Shown here: positions 57,265 through 64,000 of the stretch, piece by piece | Layout of the letters: the number at the start of each line of letters is the position of its first letter | Numbering within the stretch: position 1 is the first letter of the stretch | Origin: Nocardia nova | Lineage (GTDB): Bacteria; Actinomycetota; Actinomycetes; Mycobacteriales; Mycobacteriaceae | Reading direction: 5' to 3' | Assembly: GCF_002933465.1 (NCBI RefSeq) | Contig: NZ_PSZE01000007.1 | Location: 1-64,000, forward strand | Length of the DNA: 64,000 bases | Made by a program: the position numbers and the translations under genes | Notes under the pieces: model-generated | Told to the model about the DNA's origin: nothing | Seen by the model: only the letters and a program-made list of their open reading frames with translations | The model's database searches: none

Positions 57265-57609
57265 ATGAGCGATAGCAACAAGACCGTGGAATCTCATCCG
57301 GTCGCCACCGTGCAGGAGGTGCTCGGTGCCCTGCACGACCCGGTCCGGCTCGAGATGGTGCGCCGGCTCAGCAACGCCGGCGGCCCGGTGCGCTGCGGCA
57401 TGCTCTACGACACCATCAACAAATCCACCGCGACCCACCACCTGAAGATTCTGCGCGAGGCCGGGGTCACCGAACGCATCGTCACCGACGGCCAGACCTA
57501 CGCCCGGCTGCGGACGGAGGAAGTCGAGCGCGCCCTGCCCGGACTGCTCGCGGCGGTGGTGGGCGCCGCCAATCGCGCGGACGAATCCGGCGCCGCACCG
57601 CCCGACTGA
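57265..57609 (+). CDS. ArsR-family winged-helix regulator
   Basis: This 114-residue protein has a winged-helix ArsR fold: VQEVLGALHDPVRLEMVRRL, then the recognition helix context NKSTATHHLKILREAG and the wing TERIVTDGQTYARLR. The metal-binding C-x-C of ArsR/SmtB is absent; a single Cys sits in RCGMLYD, so it more likely senses an organic ligand or a thiol. GAGAAAG precedes the ATG. It ends 1 bp before the convergent M16 peptidase gene. Confidence 0.88.
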   Translation: MSDSNKTVESHPVATVQEVLGALHDPVRLEMVRRLSNAGGPVRCGMLYDTINKSTATHHLKILREAGVTERIVTDGQTYARLRTEEVERALPGLLAAVVGAANRADESGAAPPD

Positions 57610-57610
57610 C

Positions 57611-59101
57611 TCAGTCCGCCAAGCGCTTCACCGCACCGGGCAAGTCGCGCATCCTCCGATACGGCCCCGCCACCGAGGCCGCGTACGGCCGCGCCAGCAG
57701 GGTGCGGGCGATCGCGGAAACCTCCGCGGTGGTGACGGCGTCGATGCGCGCCAGCGTCTCCGAGACGCTGCGGTGGTTGCCGTAGCTGAGTTCGCTGCGG
57801 CCGATGCGGTTCATCCGGGAGCCGGAATCCTCGAGGCCCAGCACCAGTCCGCCGCGCAGCGATCCCTTGGCTCGGGCGCATTCGGCATCGGTGATCCCGT
57901 TGGCGGCAACATCTTCCAGGACCTCGCGCGCCAATGTCGTGACCTCGCCGAGGTTTTCCGGCTGACATCCCAGATAGACCGAGAACGCGCCGGTGTCGGC
58001 GAAGGTGTCGACGCTGGAATACACCGAGTACGCCAGACCGCGTTCCTCTCGGATCCGTTGGAAGAGACGGGAACTGAGCCCGCCACCGAGCACGGTGTTC
58101 AGCACCGACAACGGCCAGCGCTTATGCCCTTCGTGCCGGCCGAACGCGCGCACACCGAACACCAGATGAGCCTGTTCGCTGTCGCGGTAGGTCCAGTGCA
58201 GCTGCGGTGACGTGCGCTTGCGGAAATGACCTTCGCGGCGCGGCGCCGGTTCCCGCGACGGATCGAGCCGATCGGCGAACGCGCGATGTACCAGCTCCAC
58301 GGTGTGTTCGTGCTCGATGTTGCCGGCCACCGCCACCACCATCCGATCCGGACGGTAGCGCCGCAGATGGAACCCGCGCAGCTGCGCGGCGGTCATCTGC
58401 TCGATCGAGTCGACGGTGCCGATCACCGGCCGCCCGATCGGATGGTCGCCGAACAGCGCGGTCAGGAACGAATCGCCGACCAGGTCCTCGGGATCGTCGT
58501 CGCGCATCGAGATCTCCTCGAGCACCACCTGACGTTCCACGTCGACATCGATCGGACGGCACAACCCGTTCAGCACCACATCGGAGACGACATCGACCGC
58601 GAGCGGCAGGTCGTCGTCCAGCACATGCGCGTAGTAGCAGGTCTGCTCCTTGGCGGTGAACGCGTTGAGCTCGCCGCCAACCGCGTCGACGGCCTCGGCG
58701 ATGTCCAGCGCCGTACGAGTCGGAGTCGCCTTGAACAGCAGGTGTTCCAGGAAGTGCGCGGCACCGGCCACCGTGGGCCCCTCGTCGCGTGAGCCCACGC
58801 CCACCCAGACACCGATCGACGCCGATCGCACGCCGGGCACATGTTCGGTGACCACCCGCAGGCCGCCGGGCAATACCGTACGCCGCACTCCGCTGTCGGA
58901 GAACGAACCGTCCTCGGCGAGGACCAGCGAAGCGCCCCCCTGCTCGAGGGCGAGCAAGGGGGCGTCGGCGCTGGATTTCGCCGGAGTCCTCGCGCGCGGG
59001 GCTTGCTTCGTCTTCGGCGCGCGAGCTGTGCTGCCCGGCGCGCGTGTCGAAGCCGAGGGCTTCGGGGCGCGCGCCGAGGACTTCTTCTTCGTCACATCCA
59101 A
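57611..59101 (-). CDS. M16-family zinc peptidase (PepR-like)
   Basis: This 496-residue processing peptidase has the inverted zinc motif HFLEH (116-120) and a downstream Glu in VVLEEISMR. The second inactive half carries the family R-Y motif (EERGLAYSVYSS). It is syntenic with pepR (Rv2782c). The first 65 residues are a Lys/Ala/Pro-rich basic tail not usual in M16. The start is TTG at 59101, or GTG two codons later, both just past the pnp stop. It follows pnp on one transcript. Confidence 0.9.
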   Translation of the reverse strand: MDVTKKKSSARAPKPSASTRAPGSTARAPKTKQAPRARTPAKSSADAPLLALEQGGASLVLAEDGSFSDSGVRRTVLPGGLRVVTEHVPGVRSASIGVWVGVGSRDEGPTVAGAAHFLEHLLFKATPTRTALDIAEAVDAVGGELNAFTAKEQTCYYAHVLDDDLPLAVDVVSDVVLNGLCRPIDVDVERQVVLEEISMRDDDPEDLVGDSFLTALFGDHPIGRPVIGTVDSIEQMTAAQLRGFHLRRYRPDRMVVAVAGNIEHEHTVELVHRAFADRLDPSREPAPRREGHFRKRTSPQLHWTYRDSEQAHLVFGVRAFGRHEGHKRWPLSVLNTVLGGGLSSRLFQRIREERGLAYSVYSSVDTFADTGAFSVYLGCQPENLGEVTTLAREVLEDVAANGITDAECARAKGSLRGGLVLGLEDSGSRMNRIGRSELSYGNHRSVSETLARIDAVTTAEVSAIARTLLARPYAASVAGPYRRMRDLPGAVKRLAD

Positions 59102-59105
59102 CTAT

Positions 59106-61391
59106 TTACTCGGCCGCGGCCTCGGCTGCAGCCGGAGCCTCGTCGGCGGCCGGAGCAGCGGTCTGCGCGTTCTCCTCTTCCGACACCGGGACCAGCGAGA
59201 TCTTGCCGCGGTTGTCGATATCGGCGATCTCGACGCGGATCTTGTCGCCGACGTTCACCACGTCCTCGACCTTGCCGACCCGCTTGCCGTTGCCCAGCTT
59301 CGAGATGTGCACCAGACCGTCGCGGCCCGGCAGCAGCGAGACGAACGCGCCGAAGGCGGTGGTCTTGACGACCGTGCCCAGGAAGCGCTCGCCGACCTTC
59401 GGCAGCTGCGGGTTGGCGATGGCGTTGATCGCGTCGATCGCGGCCTGCGCCGACGGGCCGTCGGTCGCGCCAACGAACACGGTGCCGTCGTCCTCGATGG
59501 AGATGTTGGCGCCGGTGTCCTCGGTGATCTGGTTGATGACCTTGCCCTTGGGCCCGATCACCTCGCCGATCTTGTCGACCGGGATCTTGATCGCGGTGAC
59601 GCGCGGCGCGTAGGGGCTCATCTCGTCCGGGGTGGCGATGGCCTCGGCCATCACGTCCAGAATGGTCAGGCGCGCGTCGCGAGCCTGGTTCAGCGCGCCC
59701 GCCAGCACCTTCGACGGAATGCCGTCGAGCTTGGTGTCCAGCTGCAGCGCGGTGACGAAGTCGCGAGTACCGGCGACCTTGAAGTCCATATCGCCGAAGG
59801 CGTCCTCGGCGCCGAGGATGTCGGTCAGCGCGACGTAGCGGGTCTCCGACTCACCGTTGTCGCCGGTGACCTCATCGGACACCAGACCCATGGCGATACC
59901 GGCGACCGGGGACTTCAGCGGCACACCCGCGTTCAGCAGCGACAGCGTGGAGGCACACACCGAACCCATCGAGGTGGATCCGTTGGAGCCCAGCGCTTCC
60001 GACACCTGACGGATGGCGTAGGGGAACTCCTCCTGGCTCGGCAGCACCGGCACCAGCGCCCGCTCGGCGAGCGCGCCGTGGCCGATCTCGCGCCGCTTGG
60101 GCGAGCCGACGCGGCCGGTCTCACCGGTGGAGAACGGCGGGAAGTTGTAGTGGTGCATGTAGCGCTTGCTGGTCTCCGGGCCGAGCGAATCGACCTGCTG
60201 GGCCATCTTCACCATATCGAGGGTGGTGACGCCCAGAATCTGGGTCTCACCGCGCTCGAACAGCGCCGAACCGTGTGCCCGCGGCACCACGGCGACCTCG
60301 GCGGACAGCGCCCGGATGTCGGCCAGGCCACGACCGTCGATGCGGAAGCCGTCGGACAGGATGCGCTGGCGCACAAGCTTCTTGGTGACCGAGCGGAACG
60401 CCGCGCCGATCTCCTTCTCGCGGCCCTCGAAGTCCTCGGTCAGCGCCGAGAGCACCTCGAGCTTGATCTCATCGATGCGCTCCTCGCGCTCCTGCTTGCC
60501 GGCGATCGACAGCGCCTCGCCCAGCGGGTTCTTCGCGGTGCCCTCGACGGCGGTGTAGACGTCGGCCTCGTACGGCGGGAAGAGCGGGAACTCCTCGGTG
60601 GGCTTGGAGGCCAGCGCCGCCAGGTCGGCCTGCGCCTTGCACAACCGCGCGATGAACGGCTTCGCGGCCTCCAGGCCTTCGGCCACAACGGTTTCCGTCG
60701 GCGCCTGGGCGCCGCCCTCGACCAGCGCGATGACCTTCTCGGTCGCCTCGGCCTCGACCATCATGATCGCGACGTCACCGGATTCGACCACGCGGCCGGC
60801 GACGACCATGTCGAAGACGGCCTCTTCCAGCTGCTCGACGGTCGGGAACGCGACCCACTCGCCCTGGATCAGGGCCACCCGCACACCGCCGACCGGACCC
60901 GAGAACGGAAGTCCCGCAATCTGAGTCGAGGCCGACGCCGCGTTGATCGCGACCACGTCGTAGAGATCCTTGGGATCCAGGCTCATCACCGTGACCACGA
61001 CCTGGATCTCGTTGCGCAGGCCGTCGACGAACGACGGGCGCAGCGGACGGTCGATCAGGCGGCAGGTCAGGATCGCGTCGGTGGAGGGGCGGCCCTCACG
61101 ACGGAAGAACGAGCCGGGGATGCGACCCGCGGCGTACATCCGCTCCTCGACGTCGACCGTCAGCGGGAAGAAGTCGAACTGGTCCTTGGGGTGCTTACCG
61201 GCCGTGGTGGCCGACAGCAGCATGGTCTCGTCGTCCAGGTAGGCGACGACGGAGCCGGCGGCCTGCTTGGCCAGACGCCCGGTCTCGAACCGGACGGTGC
61301 GGGTGCCGTAGCTCCCGTTGTCGATCAGGGCCACCGATTCGAACACACCGGGTTCGACCTCGATGGCGGAGCTCGTCTGGGATTCGGTCAT
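59106..61391 (-). CDS. pnp: Polyribonucleotide nucleotidyltransferase
   Basis: This 761-residue 3'-5' phosphorolytic exoribonuclease and guanosine pentaphosphate synthetase (GpsI) has two RNase PH domains, with the catalytic [11 protein letters not shown] in the second. The KH domain contains [16 protein letters not shown] and the S1 domain [20 protein letters not shown]. An acidic Ala/Glu tail ends it. It is preceded by a 405-bp gap with a stable hairpin and by rpsO, the classic rpsO-pnp order. Confidence 0.97.
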   Translation of the reverse strand: MTESQTSSAIEVEPGVFESVALIDNGSYGTRTVRFETGRLAKQAAGSVVAYLDDETMLLSATTAGKHPKDQFDFFPLTVDVEERMYAAGRIPGSFFRREGRPSTDAILTCRLIDRPLRPSFVDGLRNEIQVVVTVMSLDPKDLYDVVAINAASASTQIAGLPFSGPVGGVRVALIQGEWVAFPTVEQLEEAVFDMVVAGRVVESGDVAIMMVEAEATEKVIALVEGGAQAPTETVVAEGLEAAKPFIARLCKAQADLAALASKPTEEFPLFPPYEADVYTAVEGTAKNPLGEALSIAGKQEREERIDEIKLEVLSALTEDFEGREKEIGAAFRSVTKKLVRQRILSDGFRIDGRGLADIRALSAEVAVVPRAHGSALFERGETQILGVTTLDMVKMAQQVDSLGPETSKRYMHHYNFPPFSTGETGRVGSPKRREIGHGALAERALVPVLPSQEEFPYAIRQVSEALGSNGSTSMGSVCASTLSLLNAGVPLKSPVAGIAMGLVSDEVTGDNGESETRYVALTDILGAEDAFGDMDFKVAGTRDFVTALQLDTKLDGIPSKVLAGALNQARDARLTILDVMAEAIATPDEMSPYAPRVTAIKIPVDKIGEVIGPKGKVINQITEDTGANISIEDDGTVFVGATDGPSAQAAIDAINAIANPQLPKVGERFLGTVVKTTAFGAFVSLLPGRDGLVHISKLGNGKRVGKVEDVVNVGDKIRVEIADIDNRGKISLVPVSEEENAQTAAPAADEAPAAAEAAAE

Positions 61392-61796
61392 ATTTCTGTC
61401 TCAACCTCTCGTCTCGCCGGATCGAACGCCGTCCAGGCGCGATCCGGCTGGGTGTCCCTGCGCTGTTTCATCCCTGCCCGGAGGCAGCGGCTTGTCTGCG
61501 CGCGGGCAGCCGTACCCGGGTTCGGGCGCGCGACAGCCCTCCTGACTGTGGCGCGACACCCGGCCGATCCCCCATGGAACCGGCGACGCGGAGGCGGTCA
61601 TCGATCGAAGCCCGCCGGCAACTCTCGCCGAAAGGCCACTACCGAAGACCGACGCCACGCGTGCGGGTGCATACGGCTGGTGCGGTGCCGATATACGACT
61701 AGCCGACGGGGAGATTCTATGCCTCCCCATCGGCTGCGCGTTAACTACCTGTGATTGTCAGCGCGTCTGTCTCGCGTCCGTGCGGGCGCGAGCAGA
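61392..61796. other. 405-bp rpsO-pnp intergenic region
   Basis: No gene was recognised here. It contains the hairpin at 61702-61734 and, nearer pnp, GC-rich leader sequence. By analogy with other bacteria it may hold the rpsO terminator, the pnp promoter and processing sites. Confidence 0.6.
61702..61734 (-). terminator. Hairpin between rpsO and pnp
   Basis: GCCGACGGGGAG (61702-61713) and CTCCCCATCGGC (61723-61734) pair over 12 bp with one wobble position and a 9-nt loop. It lies 62 bp after the rpsO stop. It can act as a partial terminator or as an RNase III-type processing stem. Confidence 0.6.
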
Positions 61797-62066
61797 TCAA
61801 CGCCGCAGTCCGAGCCGCTCGATCAGCGAACGGTAGCGCTCGATGTCCTTGTCCTGCAGGTACTTCGACAGCCGCCGGCGGCGACCGATCAGGCCCAGCA
61901 GGCCGTGGCGGGTGTGGTGATCGTGCTTGTGCACCTTCAGGTGCTCGGTCAGGTCGGAGATCCGCTTGGACAGCAGCGCGATCTGGGCCTCCGGCGAACC
62001 GGTGTCCTTCTCGTGCAGGCCGTACTCCTTGAGGATGGCCGCCTTCTGCTCGGTGGTCAGAGCCAC
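61797..62066 (-). CDS. rpsO: 30S ribosomal protein S15
   Basis: This 89-residue, full-length S15 binds 16S rRNA at the central domain junction. Motifs are [40 protein letters not shown] and [20 protein letters not shown]. The GTG start has AAGGAG 7 nt upstream. It lies between ribF and pnp. Confidence 0.99.
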   Translation of the reverse strand: MALTTEQKAAILKEYGLHEKDTGSPEAQIALLSKRISDLTEHLKVHKHDHHTRHGLLGLIGRRRRLSKYLQDKDIERYRSLIERLGLRR

Positions 62067-62258
62067 GAATTCACTCCTTGATTCTCAGTCCGCGCTCGAG
62101 GAAACCGGGAAATCCCGGCCGGGCGCCACCGCGGACCGCAGCAGACCCGACGAGCCAGCCTACCGGATCGCCGCACGCCGGGCCGAATCGGGCAGATCCG
62201 GACCTCGATCCGCGCGGCCCACCCCCACGCAGGGCACCCGTTCGACCGGCGGATTCGC

Positions 62259-63242
62259 TCAGCGCTGGGCGTCGCTCGCCTCGGCGGCGGCCAGCACCTG
62301 CCGCGTCTGCTCGACGTCCTCGCCCATCGCCCGCACCAGATCGTCGATCGAGTCGAACCGGCGCATACCGCGCAGATGCTGCACGAAGTCCACGGCGACG
62401 TGCTGGCCGTACAGATCCGCCTCGGTGTCCAGGACGAAGGCCTCGACCGTGCGGGTCCGGCCGGAGAAGGTCGGATTGGTGCCCACCGAGATCGCGGCCA
62501 TGGCCCGCTTGCCCGGGCGTGTGACGCCGACCGTCTCACCCGCGGCCAGCACGGTGAACCAGCCCGCGTACACGCCGTCGGCCGGGATCGCCGCATGCAT
62601 CGGCGGAGCCACGTTGGCGGTCGGGAAGCCGAGTTCGCGACCGCGGCCGTCGCCGTGGACGACGACACCCTCGACCCGGTGCGGGCGGCCGAGCGCGTCG
62701 GCGGCCGCGGCCATGTCACCGGCGTCGACGCAGGCTCGGATGTAGGTGGAGGAAAAGGTGACCGCGTGTTCGCCGACCAGCTTCACACCGTCGACCTCGA
62801 AGCCGAACCGGCCGCCCAGCTCGCGCATGGTCTCGACGGTGCCGGCCGCCTTCTTGCCGAAGGTGAAGTTGTCGCCGACCACGACCTCGGCGACGTGCAG
62901 CTTCTCGACCAGCAGGTCGTGCACGTAACGGCCGGGGGTGAGCTTCATGAAGTCCTGGGTGAACGGCATCACCAGGAACACATCGATACCGAGTTCCTCG
63001 ACCAGCTCCGCGCGTCGGGTCAACGTGGTGAGCTGCGCCGGATGCGATCCGGGACGCACCACTTCCATGGGATGCGGGTCGAAGGTCATGAGAACCGAGG
63101 GAACACCGCGCACCGCAGCGGATTTCACCGCACGGCTGATCAATTGGGCGTGACCGCGGTGCACACCGTCGAACACGCCGATGGTGAGCACACACCGACC
63201 CCAGTCCGGTGGCATTTCCTCGAGACTTCGCCATCTCTGCAC
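62259..63242 (-). CDS. ribF: Bifunctional riboflavin kinase/FAD synthetase
   Basis: This 327-residue enzyme converts riboflavin to FMN and then FAD. The N-terminal adenylyltransferase domain has LTIGVFDGVHRGHAQLI and the later FSSTYIR. The C-terminal kinase domain has RELGFPTANV. The GTG at 63240-63242 follows AGCCTA (TAGGCT on the minus strand) by 7 nt, so it is probably leaderless. It diverges from a DtxR-family gene across a tandem-repeat region. Confidence 0.96.
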   Translation of the reverse strand: MQRWRSLEEMPPDWGRCVLTIGVFDGVHRGHAQLISRAVKSAAVRGVPSVLMTFDPHPMEVVRPGSHPAQLTTLTRRAELVEELGIDVFLVMPFTQDFMKLTPGRYVHDLLVEKLHVAEVVVGDNFTFGKKAAGTVETMRELGGRFGFEVDGVKLVGEHAVTFSSTYIRACVDAGDMAAAADALGRPHRVEGVVVHGDGRGRELGFPTANVAPPMHAAIPADGVYAGWFTVLAAGETVGVTRPGKRAMAAISVGTNPTFSGRTRTVEAFVLDTEADLYGQHVAVDFVQHLRGMRRFDSIDDLVRAMGEDVEQTRQVLAAAEASDAQR

Positions 63243-63324
63243 ACACCGAAGCCTACGCAAGCACGGTCACGAACCGGGATTCGGCGGGGCTGTTGTTCAC
63301 CCGACCGTCACCCACACGCGGCGG

Positions 63325-63526
63325 CCTCCGTGGTTACGCGGGCTGCCTCCTCCGGCCGCAACGCCGCCCCCGCTGGGCCCGATGGCGGGGGCAGCGGCAG
63401 CCTCCGTGGTTACGCAGGCTGCCTCCTCCGGCCGCAACGCCGCCCCCGCTGGGCCCGATGGCGGGGGCAGCGGCAGCCTCCGTGGTTACGCAGGCTGCCT
63501 CCTCCGGCCGCAACGCCGCCCCCGCT
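63325..63526. repeat. 76-bp tandem repeats (2.7 copies) in the ribF/DtxR-gene intergenic region
   Basis: Units start at 63325, 63401 and 63477, exactly 76 bp apart and almost identical. The third stops after about 50 bp, at the -10 element of the next gene. Each full unit contains GCCCCCGC and GCGGGGGC arms that can form a hairpin. The unit is not a multiple of 3, and reading frames rotate through it, so it is not coding. Confidence 0.9.
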
Positions 63527-63537
63527 AAGCTCGATAC
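63526..63537 (+). promoter_or_regulatory. Leaderless -10 element of the DtxR-family gene
   Basis: TAAGCT (63526-63531) ends 6 nt before the GTG start. It differs from the repeat unit only from the point where the third copy breaks off, so the promoter is built at the repeat edge. Confidence 0.6.
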
Positions 63538-64000
63538 GTGCCCGGAAAACGTGATGTCGCCACCCGGCGTGAGCTGGCAGATTCCGCTGCGTCACAGGCG
63601 TCTCCCGATGCGGGTGCGGCCGGGCGCGCGGCGAATGTGGCCCCCTCGCTGTCGTCGGTCGCCCAGGATTATCTGAAGGTCATCTGGAGTGCGCAGGAGT
63701 GGTCGCAGGAGAAGGTGTCGACCAAACTGCTGGCCGAGCGGATCGGCGTGTCGGCGTCGACGGTGTCCGAGGCGGTGCGCAAACTCGCCGATCAGGGCCT
63801 GGTCGAACACGCTCGCTACGGCGCCATCACGCTGACCGACAACGGCCGCCGGGCCGCGGTCGCCATGGTGCGCCGCCATCGGCTGATCGAAACGTTCCTG
63901 GTCAGCGAGCTCGGCTACGGCTGGGACGAGGTGCACGACGAGGCCGAGGTGCTCGAGCACGCGGTGTCGGAAACCCTGGTGGATCGCATCGACGCCAAAC
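63538..64000 (+). CDS. DtxR-family metal-dependent regulator (SirR/MntR-like), 3' end outside window
   Basis: The first 154 residues are visible. A 35-residue Ala-rich leader is followed by a DtxR winged helix: SVAQDYLKVIWSAQEWSQEK, then LAERIGVSASTVSEAVRKLA. The dimerisation domain begins with RHRLIETFLVSELGYGWDEV and HDEAEVLEHAVSE, which supply the Mn/Fe ligands. Metal-bound protein represses uptake genes. It is syntenic with sirR (Rv2788). It probably uses the leaderless GTG at 63538; the frame runs on past 64000. Confidence 0.9.
   Translation, partial: MPGKRDVATRRELADSAASQASPDAGAAGRAANVAPSLSSVAQDYLKVIWSAQEWSQEKVSTKLLAERIGVSASTVSEAVRKLADQGLVEHARYGAITLTDNGRRAAVAMVRRHRLIETFLVSELGYGWDEVHDEAEVLEHAVSETLVDRIDAK

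Noticed and set aside
58650..61754. 1034-residue plus-strand open frame
   Set aside because: It lies antisense to the M16 peptidase and pnp, has Arg/Asp/His-rich composition and no domains; such shadows are normal at this GC content.

Overview
The window is high-GC actinobacterial DNA, most likely from Nocardia or a close relative in the Mycobacteriales. The central part follows the gene order of Mycobacterium tuberculosis Rv2724c-Rv2788: acyl-CoA dehydrogenase, hflX, dapF, RNA methyltransferase, miaA, an Rv2728c-like protein, a DUF349 protein, miaB, recX/recA, DUF3046, a glycosyltransferase, pspM/pspA/clgR, cinA/pgsA, argA, ftsK, rnj/dapA, dapB, an M16 peptidase, pnp, rpsO, ribF and a SirR/MntR-type regulator. 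DapF/DapA/DapB, F420/deazaflavin-type oxidoreductases, PafBC- and LexA-type sites at recA, and many leaderless starts (TANNNT followed 6-8 nt later by ATG or GTG) fit the same group. I saw no rRNA, tRNA, CRISPR, insertion sequence or prophage.

Region 1 (1-10.9 kb) is accessory. It holds the end of a strikingly C-biased PucR-type regulator, a free-standing PucR-like sensory domain, and a regulator/methyltransferase/DUF397 cassette (XRE-DUF5753, DUF574-type, DUF397). Next come a TetR/PAP2 divergent pair around a 27-bp palindrome and an operon for a haem-oxygenase-like iron enzyme, a HemK-like methyltransferase and a CDGSH protein. A co-directional stress-type cluster follows: flavodoxin-like reductase, proline-rich protein, small unknown protein, DJ-1/PfpI protein and UdgX.

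Region 2 (10.9-30.3 kb) is conserved housekeeping: lipid acyltransferase and acyl-CoA dehydrogenase, ribosome rescue GTPase, lysine/peptidoglycan precursor synthesis and tRNA modification. A gluABCD glutamate uptake operon sits between miaB and recX. The recA-recX unit carries the most unusual gene in the window, a 530-residue RecX whose last three-helix module is present three times.

Region 3 (30.3-44.4 kb) holds a two-domain Lrp regulator with a damaged first HTH facing an MFS pump, then DUF3046, a glycosyltransferase, the envelope-stress genes clgR-pspA-pspM, cinA-pgsA, argA, small oxidoreductases and ftsK.

Region 4 (44.4-64 kb) holds dapA-rnj, a ribbon-helix-helix regulator with a helically phased operator array, and a three-gene two-component system with one degenerate kinase. 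After these come dapB, a zinc alcohol dehydrogenase, a membrane-anchored pentapeptide-repeat protein, an ArsR/MFS pair, M16 peptidase-pnp-rpsO and ribF. A 76-bp tandem repeat runs directly into the promoter of the truncated last gene, a DtxR-family regulator.
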